A stretch of 64,000 bases of DNA from Clostridia bacterium (GTDB lineage Bacteria > Bacillota > Clostridia > Oscillospirales > CAG-272), in the NCBI GenBank assembly GCA_017466445.1, contig JAFTUC010000027.1:45811-109810 (forward strand). Reading direction: 5' to 3'. A program made the translations under genes and the position numbers. The notes beneath the pieces are model-generated. The model made no database searches. It saw nothing but the letters and a program-made list of their open reading frames with translations, and had not been told where the DNA came from. This document shows, piece after piece, positions 17,238-26,226 of this stretch (positions are counted from its first letter, which is position 1; every line of letters starts with the position of its first letter).

Positions 17238-19868
17238 ATGACGAAAAAGACAACCAGAAGAGCTCTGATCACAAGTGTAATTTCCATGCTTCTTTGTGTG
17301 ACGATGCTCGTAGGCACCACCTTCGCTTGGTTTACCGATTCGGTAAAAAGCGGAAAGAACAAAATCGTTGCGGGTAACCTCGATATCGAGCTTGAATATC
17401 TCGATGGCGACAAGTGGGAAACCGTCAACGGAGAAACCAACGTTTTCAAAGAGGGAACTCTTTGGGAACCCGGACATACCGAGGTAGTTTACCTCAAGGT
17501 TAAGAACGCGGGAACTCTCGCGCTCAAGTATGACCTTGGAGTTAACGTTGCAAGCGAGGTACTGTCTGTTAATGTTAAGGGAGAGCTTCTCAAGCTTTCC
17601 GACCACATCATGGTAGGTGTAGTCGACGGTAGAAATACCGCTTTTGCCACCAGAGATGAGGCTCATGCCGCTTTTAATGCAAACGACGCTAAGGCTATCA
17701 ACGCAGGATATGCAAAGAATGGTAGTCTCGAAGCTAAGGGTGAGGACTACGTTGCTCTCGTAGTTTACATGCCCGAGACCGTTGGTAACGAGGCTAACTA
17801 CAAGACCGGTGCTGAAATTCCCGAGATCCTTCTCGGAATCGATCTCTACGCAACTCAGCTTGCAAGTGAGAACGACTCTTTCAACAACCGTTATGACGCG
17901 GGTGCTCCTTGGACGGGTGCGACCGATATCAGCTGGTACACCGAAAATCCCGATGCTACCGAGTTTATTATCGACTCTCCCGAGGGACTTGCAGGTCTCG
18001 CAGCTATCGTTAACGGAACCGCTACCGCAGGCGTAACCACCTTTGCGGCAGGTACGGCTACCGCTATTCAGGATACCTTTAACGGAAAAACTGTAAAGCT
18101 TACTACCGATGTTGATCTCAGAAATATCGAGTGGACTCCTATCGGAAGAATAGGAACTACGTCTACCGATTTCACATATTCCTTCAGAGGAACCTTTGAC
18201 GGCGGAGATCATACCGTTTCCAATCTTAACGTTTCTAACGAAGGATGGGCAGGCGTTTTCGGAATAGCGTATAAGGCTACTATAAATAACCTCAAGGTTA
18301 ACGGTGTCAAGCTCGAGAGCAACCGTATGACCGGCGCTATCGTAGGTCAGCTTTACGGAAGCATCGATAACTGCCACGTTTCCAATGCTAGTATCACCGT
18401 TACCCCCAACGCCGTTAAGGACGGATTTGACAACGGAGATAAGGTCGGAGGTATCGTTGGTTGGCTCGGAGATAACGGAAATAACCATACCCTTACCAAC
18501 TGCTCTGCAGATAAGGTTACAGTTAAAGCTTATCGCGATGTCGGATGTATAGCGGGTTACGTTGCATGGTCGACCACTCTTTCCGGAAATAAGGTAACCG
18601 AGTCCTCTGTTCTTTCCGACCAGTCTGTTGGATTCTACGGACATAAGGATGCCAATGCAGGCAAGGTATGGGGAAGAAATTCTGTAAGCAACAATGGCGA
18701 AGGAATAATCGACACCAACAATACTGCTGGTGATGACGTTACGGTCGAGGTTCGCAACGTAGTTGCTACCGTAGACGAGCTTAAAGATGCTCTTACAAAC
18801 GGCGGCACATACTACGTGGCATGTGATATAAATCTCGATGCCGACGTGACTATGACCGTTCCCGCGGGCGTTACCGCAGTACTTGATCTTAACGGACACA
18901 CCATCGCGGGTATCACCGATGATGCTGACAAGAATGATGACGGCAAGCTTACCAGCGCTGATAACGAAGTTATGATCGACGTTCGCGGAACTCTTACCGT
19001 TAAAAACGGAACGATGACCATCAAGCATACGAGCGATAACTTCGCTTGGAATGCATGCACCGAGATATTCTATGTTGGATTTAACGGAACCCTTAATGTT
19101 AAGGATATGACCCTCGAGAATATCGGCGGTTCTGATATGGCTTATGCTATCGATCTCGTAAACGCAACGAATACCACCCTTAAAATTGAAAACTCTACCG
19201 TTAAGTCCTCTTATATCGCTGTTCGCGTATTCAACAACAGCTCGGGTATGAACAATGTTACTATCGAGGATAGTACTCTTGACGGTAAGTATGCTTTCTG
19301 GGTACATATCTACTCCAACAAAGATAACGGCGGCAAGGGCATCAAGTCCGCAACTCTTAACTTTGATATCTACAACGGTACCAATACATTCAAGAGCACT
19401 GCTAAGCCCGCAACTCCTATCATCTATGGATTCGATGATGAGATTTACCTGAACTCTGACGGTCTTCAGGTCGTAACTGCTCCTATCGATGTCGCTGTAG
19501 CTCCTCTTGAGGAGGATTTCCTCTTCCCCGCAGGAACCGCTGCCGTTATTTATAAGGATATGGTTCTTAGCGGCGACGCACAGATAGTTCATGAGGAGAA
19601 TGCCGTTCTCGGACTTCAGAACGTAAAGGCTGATCTTGATCATGACGTTATCATCAGAAAATCCGGCGGTGCTATCTGTATCTCCGATTGCGACTTCACT
19701 CTTGCTGACGGAGCAAAGCTCATAAGCGTAGGTGAAGGCGGCGATGCTCATCAGGTATTCCTTATCAACGTTACCGTAAACGGTGAGCTTCTTACCGATA
19801 CTAACGCAGGTCAGTATCTTGAAGGCATCTCCTGGTTCGGTGCATATCCCGAATGGCCTAATACCTGA
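17238..19868 (+). CDS. TasA/CalY-type secreted protein with GLUG and beta-helix domains
   Basis: An 876-residue predicted surface protein. Residues 1-60 are almost the same as in the gene at 126: SipW-type signal peptide, TTFAWFTDSVKSG, NLDIELEYL. The head domain runs to about 225 and contains WEPGHTEVVYLKV. Then comes an ISWYTEN...PEGLAGLAAIVNG segment and GLUG-like repeats (about 265-430, with GGIVGWLGDNG and DVGCIAGYVAW), followed by a beta-helix region with LDLNGHTIAGITDD and LTVKNGTMTI. GLUG and beta-helix units are common in adhesins. No sortase motif is visible. Beyond the head, the body is unrelated to that of the first gene, so the family keeps the export head and swaps the passenger. 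Confidence 0.8.
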   Translation: MTKKTTRRALITSVISMLLCVTMLVGTTFAWFTDSVKSGKNKIVAGNLDIELEYLDGDKWETVNGETNVFKEGTLWEPGHTEVVYLKVKNAGTLALKYDLGVNVASEVLSVNVKGELLKLSDHIMVGVVDGRNTAFATRDEAHAAFNANDAKAINAGYAKNGSLEAKGEDYVALVVYMPETVGNEANYKTGAEIPEILLGIDLYATQLASENDSFNNRYDAGAPWTGATDISWYTENPDATEFIIDSPEGLAGLAAIVNGTATAGVTTFAAGTATAIQDTFNGKTVKLTTDVDLRNIEWTPIGRIGTTSTDFTYSFRGTFDGGDHTVSNLNVSNEGWAGVFGIAYKATINNLKVNGVKLESNRMTGAIVGQLYGSIDNCHVSNASITVTPNAVKDGFDNGDKVGGIVGWLGDNGNNHTLTNCSADKVTVKAYRDVGCIAGYVAWSTTLSGNKVTESSVLSDQSVGFYGHKDANAGKVWGRNSVSNNGEGIIDTNNTAGDDVTVEVRNVVATVDELKDALTNGGTYYVACDINLDADVTMTVPAGVTAVLDLNGHTIAGITDDADKNDDGKLTSADNEVMIDVRGTLTVKNGTMTIKHTSDNFAWNACTEIFYVGFNGTLNVKDMTLENIGGSDMAYAIDLVNATNTTLKIENSTVKSSYIAVRVFNNSSGMNNVTIEDSTLDGKYAFWVHIYSNKDNGGKGIKSATLNFDIYNGTNTFKSTAKPATPIIYGFDDEIYLNSDGLQVVTAPIDVAVAPLEEDFLFPAGTAAVIYKDMVLSGDAQIVHEENAVLGLQNVKADLDHDVIIRKSGGAICISDCDFTLADGAKLISVGEGGDAHQVFLINVTVNGELLTDTNAGQYLEGISWFGAYPEWPNT

Positions 19869-19910
19869 TAAAATATACAACCGATAAGCCTTGATTTTGC
19901 AAGGATAAGA

Positions 19911-19939
19911 CAACCCCTCGGAGTTTATCCGAGGGGTTG
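19911..19939 (+). terminator. Shared terminator between convergent genes
   Basis: Perfect 10-bp stem CAACCCCTCG/CGAGGGGTTG with a 9-base loop and a T-rich 3' side (ATTGGTTTT). It sits between the TasA-like gene and the convergent metallo-hydrolase gene and could serve both. Confidence 0.8.
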
Positions 19940-19954
19940 ATTGGTTTTATGTAA

Positions 19955-20722
19955 TTACAGACCCGGCTTAAGGAATATTACCTCTGCACCCGCGCTTGCC
20001 GCCGCCGACGAGATGGTATCCTCGGAGCATGCGTTTATCGCGTAAAGATCGTGATGCATCGCAACGAAGGGTACGTTAAGATCGGCAGAAAGCGCCGCCG
20101 CCTCGGTCTCGGTTATATTACCGATTATCCCCTTTGACGTGCGCTCGTCATCCCGTCCGTTGCAGGGAAGGAGCAGAAGATCGATCTTTTCACGTGAAAG
20201 ACGCTCGCAAAGACCGTCGTACATGCTCATGTCTCCGCCGAAAAACACCGTAGCGTCGGGGAATTTTATTATATAACTCAGCTCAAAGAAGGCGCCGCCC
20301 TCGTCAAGGTGAAAATCTGTGTGCGCACAAGGAATAGGAACTATCTCGCAGTCCCCGATCACTATCGGCCTTTCGCTGTGAGCATCTATTATGCGCGAGT
20401 CGGATATACCGAGATCGGTGAGCATATATCTTATCGGAGCCGGTATCACGAATATCGGATCCTGACCGGCATTAAGACATTCGAGGATGGTCTCGGGATT
20501 TAAATGATCGTCATGCTCGTGGGAAATGAGAACAACGTCGGGTCGTATTTCGGAAAGACGGCAGGGCGGCGGATATAGACGCACCCACGGTGTCTGCTCA
20601 CAGTAATGATCCCTGTCAACGCTGTATGAAAGATAAGGATCGGTGACTATGCGGCTTTTTTTCGTTTCAATAAGAAATCCGCACTGCCCGAGATATTTTA
20701 TTTCGAGAGATGAAAGCTTCAT
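19955..20722 (-). CDS. Metallo-beta-lactamase-fold hydrolase (UlaG-like)
   Basis: A 255-residue cytoplasmic MBL-fold protein. The metal-binding motif SHEHDDH is at about residues 67-73, further ligands are in CAHTDFH and GGDMSMYDG, and the terminal histidine is in AMHHDLYA. The short GQCGFLIE N-terminus and the spacing resemble UlaG/YfnF-like lactonases and phosphodiesterases. The substrate is not evident. AAAGGAC precedes the ATG. It is divergent from the Zur-like gene, with about 185 bases between. Confidence 0.85.
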   Translation of the reverse strand: MKLSSLEIKYLGQCGFLIETKKSRIVTDPYLSYSVDRDHYCEQTPWVRLYPPPCRLSEIRPDVVLISHEHDDHLNPETILECLNAGQDPIFVIPAPIRYMLTDLGISDSRIIDAHSERPIVIGDCEIVPIPCAHTDFHLDEGGAFFELSYIIKFPDATVFFGGDMSMYDGLCERLSREKIDLLLLPCNGRDDERTSKGIIGNITETEAAALSADLNVPFVAMHHDLYAINACSEDTISSAAASAGAEVIFLKPGL

Positions 20723-20832
20723 GTTTTTTGTCCTTTACCTGTTTTTTTGTATTATATCCCCTTTTTTCTGAAAAGTCAACCGCTTTTAAATATGAATATT
20801 CTGTAAAACACAAAATACTTCTTCCTTTTGAC

Positions 20833-20861
20833 TTGACAAACCGTTTGCAAAATGTTATCAT
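20833..20861 (+). promoter_or_regulatory. Promoter of zur-znuABC operon
   Basis: TTGACA 20833-20838, 17-base spacer, TATCAT 20856-20861. The -10 box abuts a perfect palindrome at 20862-20884. Confidence 0.85.
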
Positions 20862-20884
20862 AATTTGCAAATGATTTGCAAATT
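20862..20884. promoter_or_regulatory. Putative Zur/Fur operator (11-1-11 palindrome)
   Basis: AATTTGCAAAT, a single G, then ATTTGCAAATT: a perfect 23-base inverted repeat covering the expected transcription start of the fur-family gene. A further TTTGCAAA half-site lies in the spacer at 20844-20851. The geometry fits Fur-family repressor operators, and the operon it controls is a zinc importer, so metal-dependent autorepression is the natural reading. Confidence 0.75.
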
Positions 20885-20908
20885 CGCTGATTTTGAAAGT
20901 GTGCTTAT

Positions 20909-21325
20909 ATGAAGACCTACGATACTGAGCAGAGAAGAACGCTTGTAAGGATACTCGAGACCAACACAGACAGACAGTTTTCGGCACTCGAGCTTGCAAG
21001 ACTCTGCGAAAGGGAAAAACCCGAGCTTAAAATAAATACGAGCACAGTCTACAGACTCCTTGCGAGACTCGTTGACGAGGGAAAGGCGGAGCGCACCGCA
21101 TCGCCCGACGGGCACAGACTTCTGTACCGTTATATCGACGCCTGCGAGTGCGCGGAGCATATACACTTAAAGTGTAAAAAATGCGGACAGATACTTCATC
21201 TTGAGGATGAGGAAGCGGAGAAAAATCTCGTTAAGGCAATGGAAAAATGCAATTTTACCGTGGACGAGGCGCAGTCGCTTATCGTCGGCGTTTGCGGAAA
21301 ATGCACGGACGTCAAGATAGGATAG
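20909..21325 (+). CDS. Fur family metalloregulator, probably Zur
   Basis: A 138-residue Fur-family repressor. The N-terminal winged helix includes FSALELARLC and NTSTVYRLLARLVDEGKAER. The dimerisation domain has the structural zinc cysteines CKKC (about 90-93) and CGKC (about 130-133), plus HIHLKC. With zinc uptake genes directly downstream, zinc-sensing is inferred over iron. It is the first gene of the operon and has a perfect palindrome over its start site. Confidence 0.88.
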   Translation: MKTYDTEQRRTLVRILETNTDRQFSALELARLCEREKPELKINTSTVYRLLARLVDEGKAERTASPDGHRLLYRYIDACECAEHIHLKCKKCGQILHLEDEEAEKNLVKAMEKCNFTVDEAQSLIVGVCGKCTDVKIG

Positions 21326-21335
21326 GTCATAATTT

Positions 21336-22298
21336 ATGAAAAAAATTATCGGATATATCAGCATTTTTATAGCGCTTACCATGCTGCCGCTTGCGCTTTT
21401 TTCGTCCTGTGTGGGACCTTCGGGTGATGGGCACGGTATAATATGCACATCGTTTGCGCAGTACGATTTTACGCTTAACATCCTCGGCGAGCGTGCGGAT
21501 GATTTTAACGTAAGATATCTGCTCGAGAGCGGTGTCGATATGCACAGCTACTCAAATTCGATGAGCGTTTCGGATAAGGTGGATATCCTTGGCTCCGAGC
21601 TTTTCATCTGCATCGGCGGTTCCTCCGAAAAGTGGATCGACGGTATCTTGAAGGACTCGGGTAAAAACGGACCAAGGGTCATAAGGCTTATAAATGAGGT
21701 CGGTGATACCGTTTGCGCGCTCGACGACACTCACGGACATTCTCACGAAAACGGTGGGCACGAGAGCGATGAGCATATCTGGCTTTCGCCAAAGCGCGCT
21801 GCCATGATGTGCGAGGCTATCTGCGACGGAATATGCTTGGTAGATCCCGATAATTCGGATATTTACCGCAAGAATTGCGAAAATTATCTGAAAAAGCTTG
21901 AAAAGCTTGATCTCGACTACGAAAAAGCCTTTAAGGAGGCAGGCGATCCCTATCTCGTTTTCGCAGACAGATTTCCTTTTATCTATCTCACAGAGGACTA
22001 CTCGATACCCTATTCGGCGGCGTTCGACGGATGCTCCGCAGAGAGCAACGCTTCGTTTGAAACGGTCGCAAGGCTTGTGTCCGATATAAAAAAGCATGGC
22101 GTTGAGACTGTGATAACGCTTGAAAAGAGCAGGGACGCGATAGCGGATACTCTTATAAAGCAGGTCGGGGACGTGTCGCTGAAGTCGGTATCCGTTTCGT
22201 CTATGCAGAACGTAACGAAAAAGGATATAGCAAACGGACTTGACTATATTTCTGAAATGGAAAAGAACCTTGAGGTGTTCAGAAAGGCAATGAACTGA
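21336..22298 (+). CDS. Zinc ABC transporter, substrate-binding lipoprotein (ZnuA-like)
   Basis: A 320-residue cluster A-I metal-binding protein. The signal peptide ends in a lipobox-like LALFSSC (Cys near residue 25). Metal-ligand regions are GVDMHSYS and DEHIWLSPK, preceded by a His-rich loop with THGHSH and GGHESDEH, a hallmark of zinc rather than manganese binding proteins. It lies 10 bases after the zur gene. Confidence 0.9.
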   Translation: MKKIIGYISIFIALTMLPLALFSSCVGPSGDGHGIICTSFAQYDFTLNILGERADDFNVRYLLESGVDMHSYSNSMSVSDKVDILGSELFICIGGSSEKWIDGILKDSGKNGPRVIRLINEVGDTVCALDDTHGHSHENGGHESDEHIWLSPKRAAMMCEAICDGICLVDPDNSDIYRKNCENYLKKLEKLDLDYEKAFKEAGDPYLVFADRFPFIYLTEDYSIPYSAAFDGCSAESNASFETVARLVSDIKKHGVETVITLEKSRDAIADTLIKQVGDVSLKSVSVSSMQNVTKKDIANGLDYISEMEKNLEVFRKAMN

Positions 22299-22299
22299 T

Positions 22300-23025
22300 A
22301 TGGCACTGCTCGAATGTAAAAATCTTAAGCTTGCATACGAGGGAAGAACGATCGTGGAGGATCTCTCCTTCAAGGTCGAGCGTGGGGATTATCTTTGTAT
22401 CGTCGGAGAAAACGGCTCGGGAAAGACCACGCTTATGAAAGCACTTCTCGGACTCAAAAATCCGTCGGGCGGAGAGATAATCTTCGGTGACGGACTTAAG
22501 GCGACCGAGATCGGATATCTTCCTCAGCAAAGCGATACGCAAAGAGATTTTCCCGCAACCGTAAGGGAGGTCGTCCTCTCCGGTTGTCTTGGTAAGCGCG
22601 GACTTTTCCCCTTCTATAAAAAGGAGGACAGAGAGCTTGCCGAAGAAAATATGAAAAAAATGGACATTTCCGAGCTTTCCGAAAGATGCTACAGAGAGCT
22701 TTCGGGCGGACAGCAGCAGAGAGTCCTTCTTGCTCGTGCGCTGTGCGCGGCAAAGGAGCTTCTTCTTCTCGATGAGCCTGTCTCGGGACTCGATCCGAAG
22801 GTCAGCGCCGAGCTTTACTCTGTCGTCTCCGAGCTTCGTGAAAAGCATAAAATGACGGTAATAATGGTATCTCACGATATCTACGCGGCGCTTAAATACT
22901 CTACTCACGTGCTTCATATAGGTCATACTCCGCTATTTTTCGGTAAAACGGAGGATTATCTTTCGTCCGGAAGCGGAAGACTTTTCGATGCCTCGAAAAT
23001 AGGGGAGGTAAGCGAAAATGAATGA
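22300..23025 (+). CDS. Zinc ABC transporter ATP-binding protein (ZnuC-like)
   Basis: A 241-residue ATPase with Walker A GENGSGKTT (about 38-46), Q-loop LPQQ, signature LSGGQQQR and Walker B LLLLDEP, followed by VSHD as the switch histidine. It energises import through the permease encoded next. The start is 1 base after the znuA stop and the end overlaps the permease gene by 8 bases, a tightly coupled operon. Confidence 0.93.
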   Translation: MALLECKNLKLAYEGRTIVEDLSFKVERGDYLCIVGENGSGKTTLMKALLGLKNPSGGEIIFGDGLKATEIGYLPQQSDTQRDFPATVREVVLSGCLGKRGLFPFYKKEDRELAEENMKKMDISELSERCYRELSGGQQQRVLLARALCAAKELLLLDEPVSGLDPKVSAELYSVVSELREKHKMTVIMVSHDIYAALKYSTHVLHIGHTPLFFGKTEDYLSSGSGRLFDASKIGEVSENE

Positions 23026-23860
23026 TTTTTTTGTAAAGCTTTTCGCTTACCTCGAAATGGATTTCGTTTGGTATGCGATAATAGTAGGTGTTCTTATCGC
23101 GCTTTGCTCCTCGCTTTTAGGTGTGACCCTCGTTTTGCGCCGATTTTCCATGATCGGTGACGGACTTTCCCACGTTGCGTTCGGAAGTGCTACGGTCGCC
23201 GCAGTCTGCGGTCTTACAAACGAGACCTTCGTGGTGCTTCCCGTGACCGTGATCTCCGCAATACTTCTTCTTCGTCTCGGAAAAAATTCGAGAGTGAAGG
23301 CGGATGCGGCAATAGCAATGATATCCGTGGCGTCTCTTGCTCTCGGATATCTCATGATGAATATTTTTTCATCGTCGGCAAACGTAAACGGAGACGTTTG
23401 CGGAGCGCTTTTCGGCTCTGTGAAGATAATATCGCTCACAAAGCTCGATCTCTGGCTGTGTGTCCTGCTTTCTCTTATCGTTATAGGATGCTACGTTTTG
23501 TTTTACAATAAGATATTCGCTCTCACCTTTGACGAGAGTTTTTCGGCGGCAACAGGTGTAAAAACGTCGATTTATAATACATTTATAGCCGCGGTCACGG
23601 CGATCGTTATCGTTCTCGCTATGAATCTTGTCGGAGCGCTCCTCGTTTCTGCACTTATAGTTTTTCCGGCGATCAGCGCAATGCGAATAGTAAAGAGCTT
23701 TAGGGGAGTTACCCTGTGCGCCGCTGTTATATCTGTCGTTTGCGTTCTTGTAGGTCTTCTTATAACAATAATGGCGGGAACTCCCGCGGGCGCTACCATA
23801 GTCAGCGTAAATATCGTGCTCTATGCTTTGCTTTCGCTTGTGGGACTTGTCAAAAAATAA
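23018..23860 (+). CDS. Zinc ABC transporter permease (ZnuB-like)
   Basis: A 280-residue ABC-3 family permease with about eight hydrophobic segments. Family features are SLLGVTLVLRRFSMIGDGLSHVAFGS near the N-terminus and NLVGALLVSALIVFPA around residue 205. It forms the channel with the ATPase encoded just upstream. It is the last gene of the zinc operon. Confidence 0.92.
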   Translation: MNDFFVKLFAYLEMDFVWYAIIVGVLIALCSSLLGVTLVLRRFSMIGDGLSHVAFGSATVAAVCGLTNETFVVLPVTVISAILLLRLGKNSRVKADAAIAMISVASLALGYLMMNIFSSSANVNGDVCGALFGSVKIISLTKLDLWLCVLLSLIVIGCYVLFYNKIFALTFDESFSAATGVKTSIYNTFIAAVTAIVIVLAMNLVGALLVSALIVFPAISAMRIVKSFRGVTLCAAVISVVCVLVGLLITIMAGTPAGATIVSVNIVLYALLSLVGLVKK

Positions 23861-23910
23861 GGTAATATGTAAAAAGTTTGGAAAGTCGTAATATACGGCG
23901 TCCGAACGTA

Positions 23911-23939
23911 TTGAAATTTTGTGTCTTAAGTGATATAAT
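23911..23939 (+). promoter_or_regulatory. Promoter of Cys-repeat surface protein gene
   Basis: TTGAAA 23911-23916, 17-base spacer, TATAAT 23934-23939. It sets the start of the next gene at the ATG at 23970, not at an in-frame ATG inside the -10 region. Confidence 0.8.
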
Positions 23940-23969
23940 TTGTATAATAACAGGAAGGGAGAGATCAAA

Positions 23970-25478
23970 ATGCACAGGTCTGTACGCTCGCATAGGGTGA
24001 GAATATTCACCGTTGTTGCTATGCTTGCTTTAATATCCGCGGCGTTGCTCTCTTTTTCTCTCACCTCCTACGCCGCATCCCCAAAGGTCACGGTCGGAAG
24101 TGCGGAAAGCACAGACAGTAACGGAAACTACGCCATTACCGTAACGATGACGGATATCTCTCTTTCGGCAAAAAAGAGTATTGACGTCGGTATAATATAT
24201 AACAATATGGCGTTTTCTATAGTGAAGACCGAGATCGCGTCATCACTGGAGAAATATACGTCCGTCGGAAAAACAGGAGATAACCCGTATCATATAAAAA
24301 TAAGTGCTTCGAGCTCTACGCTTAAGCCGAGCGGAACAGTATGCACCATTTATTTTGAGCCGATCGGTATTCCCGAGGTGAAGGATTACGTAATACGCGC
24401 GTCGGTCAGCGGAGACGTTTCGGCAAGTGCCGTAAACGGAGAGATCCAAGTGAAATGTGCTCACGTTTACGCTAAGGAGAGCACAGTGGATCCGAACTGT
24501 ACGTCGGGTGGATATACGCTTGAAAAGTGTACGAAATGCGGCGGATACCGTCAAAGCAATAAGACATCTCCTATAGGTCATAAATATGAGGAAAAGGGAA
24601 CCGTTGCTCCGAACTGTGAAAAGGACGGATATACGGTAATGGAATGTAGCCGATGCGGTCACAGAGATCTCAGAGAGGGTGAAAAGGCGCTCGGACATGA
24701 ATACGGAATAGGCGCAAGCAGAATAGTTGAGCCGACCTGTTCAAGTAAAGGATATACCGAGTACGATTGCCTTCGTGATGGATGTACCTACAGTCTCAAA
24801 ACGGATTATACAGACACAGTCGATCACGTTAGAGGCGAGACCGTGACCGTTAATTCTACCTGTCAGAAGCACGGAAGCAGGAGCGTTTACTGCGAGCACT
24901 GCGGATGTTGTCTGGAGGAGGAACGCCTTGAGATCGTTCCGCATAAGTTTACCGATACTGTAGTGCCGCCTACCTGCACGAGTAAGGGATATACCCTGAG
25001 AGTCTGCGATGCGTGTAATACGACAAGACGTGAAAATTCGGTCGCCATGGCAGAGCATAACTATACCGAGATCATAGAAAGACCGTCCGACTGCACGAGT
25101 GCGGGACGTAAAAAATATCTCTGTATCTGCGGAGATAGCTATACGGAAGAGATAGAGGCACACGGACACGATTACGTCAAGGAGAGCGTTATAGACGCTA
25201 CCGAGGAAAGCGACGGAATGATAAACTACGTCTGCAGTGTGTGCGGAGATACCACGCTCCGTATAATTCCTGCGGGAAGCACGGGAAGCGGAAATAGCTC
25301 GGATAAAAAGGAGCCTGTAGGTCTGTCGGATGAGAAAAAGGAGACCGTATTTGTGAACAGACTCGTTCTGAACGTTATGTTCTTCCTTGCCACCGTTTTG
25401 GTAGTCGTGCTTATATTTATCATAATAAAAGCTCTCGTGAGGGAGATAATCTTTATAAGAAAACGTAAAAGGACCTGA
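23970..25478 (+). CDS. Membrane-anchored surface protein, cohesin-like domain plus CxxC repeats
   Basis: About 502 residues: a signal peptide (hydrophobic MLALISAALLSFSLTSYA), a beta-rich domain of about 130 residues resembling cohesin/CBM-carrier modules (KSIDVGIIYNNMAFS, GTVCTIYFEP), then about seven tandem units. Each unit has the form C-x3-GYT-x4-C-x2-CG, for example CTSGGYTLEKCTKCG and CTSKGYTLRVCDACN, with histidines between them. A C-terminal membrane segment (FFLATVLVVVLIFIIIKAL) and basic tail follow. The Cys units occur in many gut clostridial surface proteins and are presumably small metal- or disulfide-stabilised folds. No enzymatic motif is visible. GGAAGGGAGAG precedes the ATG. 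Confidence 0.75.
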   Translation: MHRSVRSHRVRIFTVVAMLALISAALLSFSLTSYAASPKVTVGSAESTDSNGNYAITVTMTDISLSAKKSIDVGIIYNNMAFSIVKTEIASSLEKYTSVGKTGDNPYHIKISASSSTLKPSGTVCTIYFEPIGIPEVKDYVIRASVSGDVSASAVNGEIQVKCAHVYAKESTVDPNCTSGGYTLEKCTKCGGYRQSNKTSPIGHKYEEKGTVAPNCEKDGYTVMECSRCGHRDLREGEKALGHEYGIGASRIVEPTCSSKGYTEYDCLRDGCTYSLKTDYTDTVDHVRGETVTVNSTCQKHGSRSVYCEHCGCCLEEERLEIVPHKFTDTVVPPTCTSKGYTLRVCDACNTTRRENSVAMAEHNYTEIIERPSDCTSAGRKKYLCICGDSYTEEIEAHGHDYVKESVIDATEESDGMINYVCSVCGDTTLRIIPAGSTGSGNSSDKKEPVGLSDEKKETVFVNRLVLNVMFFLATVLVVVLIFIIIKALVREIIFIRKRKRT

Positions 25479-25483
25479 ATAAC

Positions 25484-26014
25484 ATGGATAATAAAGTAAT
25501 ACTGAAGCTATCCGATAAGCCGTGCAAAAACGAGGCGGTAAGCAGATTCTTCGGATCTCCCACGGTCCCCGGCGAGTGGTTCGATGACGGGATCTTTTCG
25601 GATTTCGAGGTCTTCGTCTGCCAGATAGCGCTTGCCGATCTTACCGATTTCGGAGGATACGGTCTTCTTCCGAGTGACGGATATATCTATTTCTTTTATG
25701 ATACGGATGACTCGGAAAATCCCGTACGTATCAGATTCTTTTCGGACGATCCCGATACTGTCGTTGAGGATTTCAATGAAAGCGTTGATTTCGATATTCC
25801 GAATAAGGAGTATAGCGTGACGTTTTTCAGGGACGGTGAGGCACTTCCCGGAGAATCTGTCTCCTGCGTCGAGCCTTTAGGCGAGGAGCTGGTGCTCTTT
25901 GATTTCTCAAATGCCGACGAAAAGCTTTTTTCCTTCCTCGGTGATAAGAAAAAGATCGTTATATCAAAAAAAGCGCTTAAAAGGCTTGAATTTGACAGCG
26001 CAAGACTCGTTTAG
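25484..26014 (+). CDS. DUF1963 (YwqG)-like protein
   Basis: A 176-residue soluble protein. SRFFGSPTVPGEWF, VCQIALADL and LPSDGYIYFFYDTDD match the order of landmarks in DUF1963/YwqG proteins (G-P-x-P, FLAQINL, LP-x-G-x-LYFFYD). Function is unknown. It starts 5 bases after the surface protein gene, so the two are probably co-transcribed, and a strong terminator follows its stop. The protein is shorter than most family members. Confidence 0.65.
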   Translation: MDNKVILKLSDKPCKNEAVSRFFGSPTVPGEWFDDGIFSDFEVFVCQIALADLTDFGGYGLLPSDGYIYFFYDTDDSENPVRIRFFSDDPDTVVEDFNESVDFDIPNKEYSVTFFRDGEALPGESVSCVEPLGEELVLFDFSNADEKLFSFLGDKKKIVISKKALKRLEFDSARLV

Positions 26015-26021
26015 AAAAAAA

Positions 26022-26053
26022 CTCTCCCGATGCCGAATCGGGAGAGCTTTTTT
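26022..26053 (+). terminator. Rho-independent terminator
   Basis: A 10-bp stem CTCTCCCGAT/ATCGGGAGAG with loop GCCGA, followed by TTTTTT. Confidence 0.95.
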
Positions 26054-26226
26054 ATGTCGGATAGGAGTGTTGTTCCTTTCTTTTAACTATGCCGTATTGC
26101 GATATTTCACATATTATGTAACAAGCGGTCGATTAGTTTTTTCGGACTTTTTCAAAAGTGCGTTTAAAGACTTGCTGCGTCGGTAAAAATAATATCGGAA
26201 ATAAAAAATATACGGAGAGTGATAAA

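Noticed and set aside
17013-19913. A 966-codon open frame on the minus strand opposite the TasA-like gene
   Set aside because: It is antisense to a gene with clear signal peptide and domains, has no ribosome site and gives low-complexity sequence. Strong codon bias leaves the opposite strand free of stops.
26107-26130. ACATATTATGTAACAAG, resembling one arm of a chromosome dif site
   Set aside because: Only the TTATGTAA half matches; the other arm has no similarity and there is no partner site or recombinase nearby.
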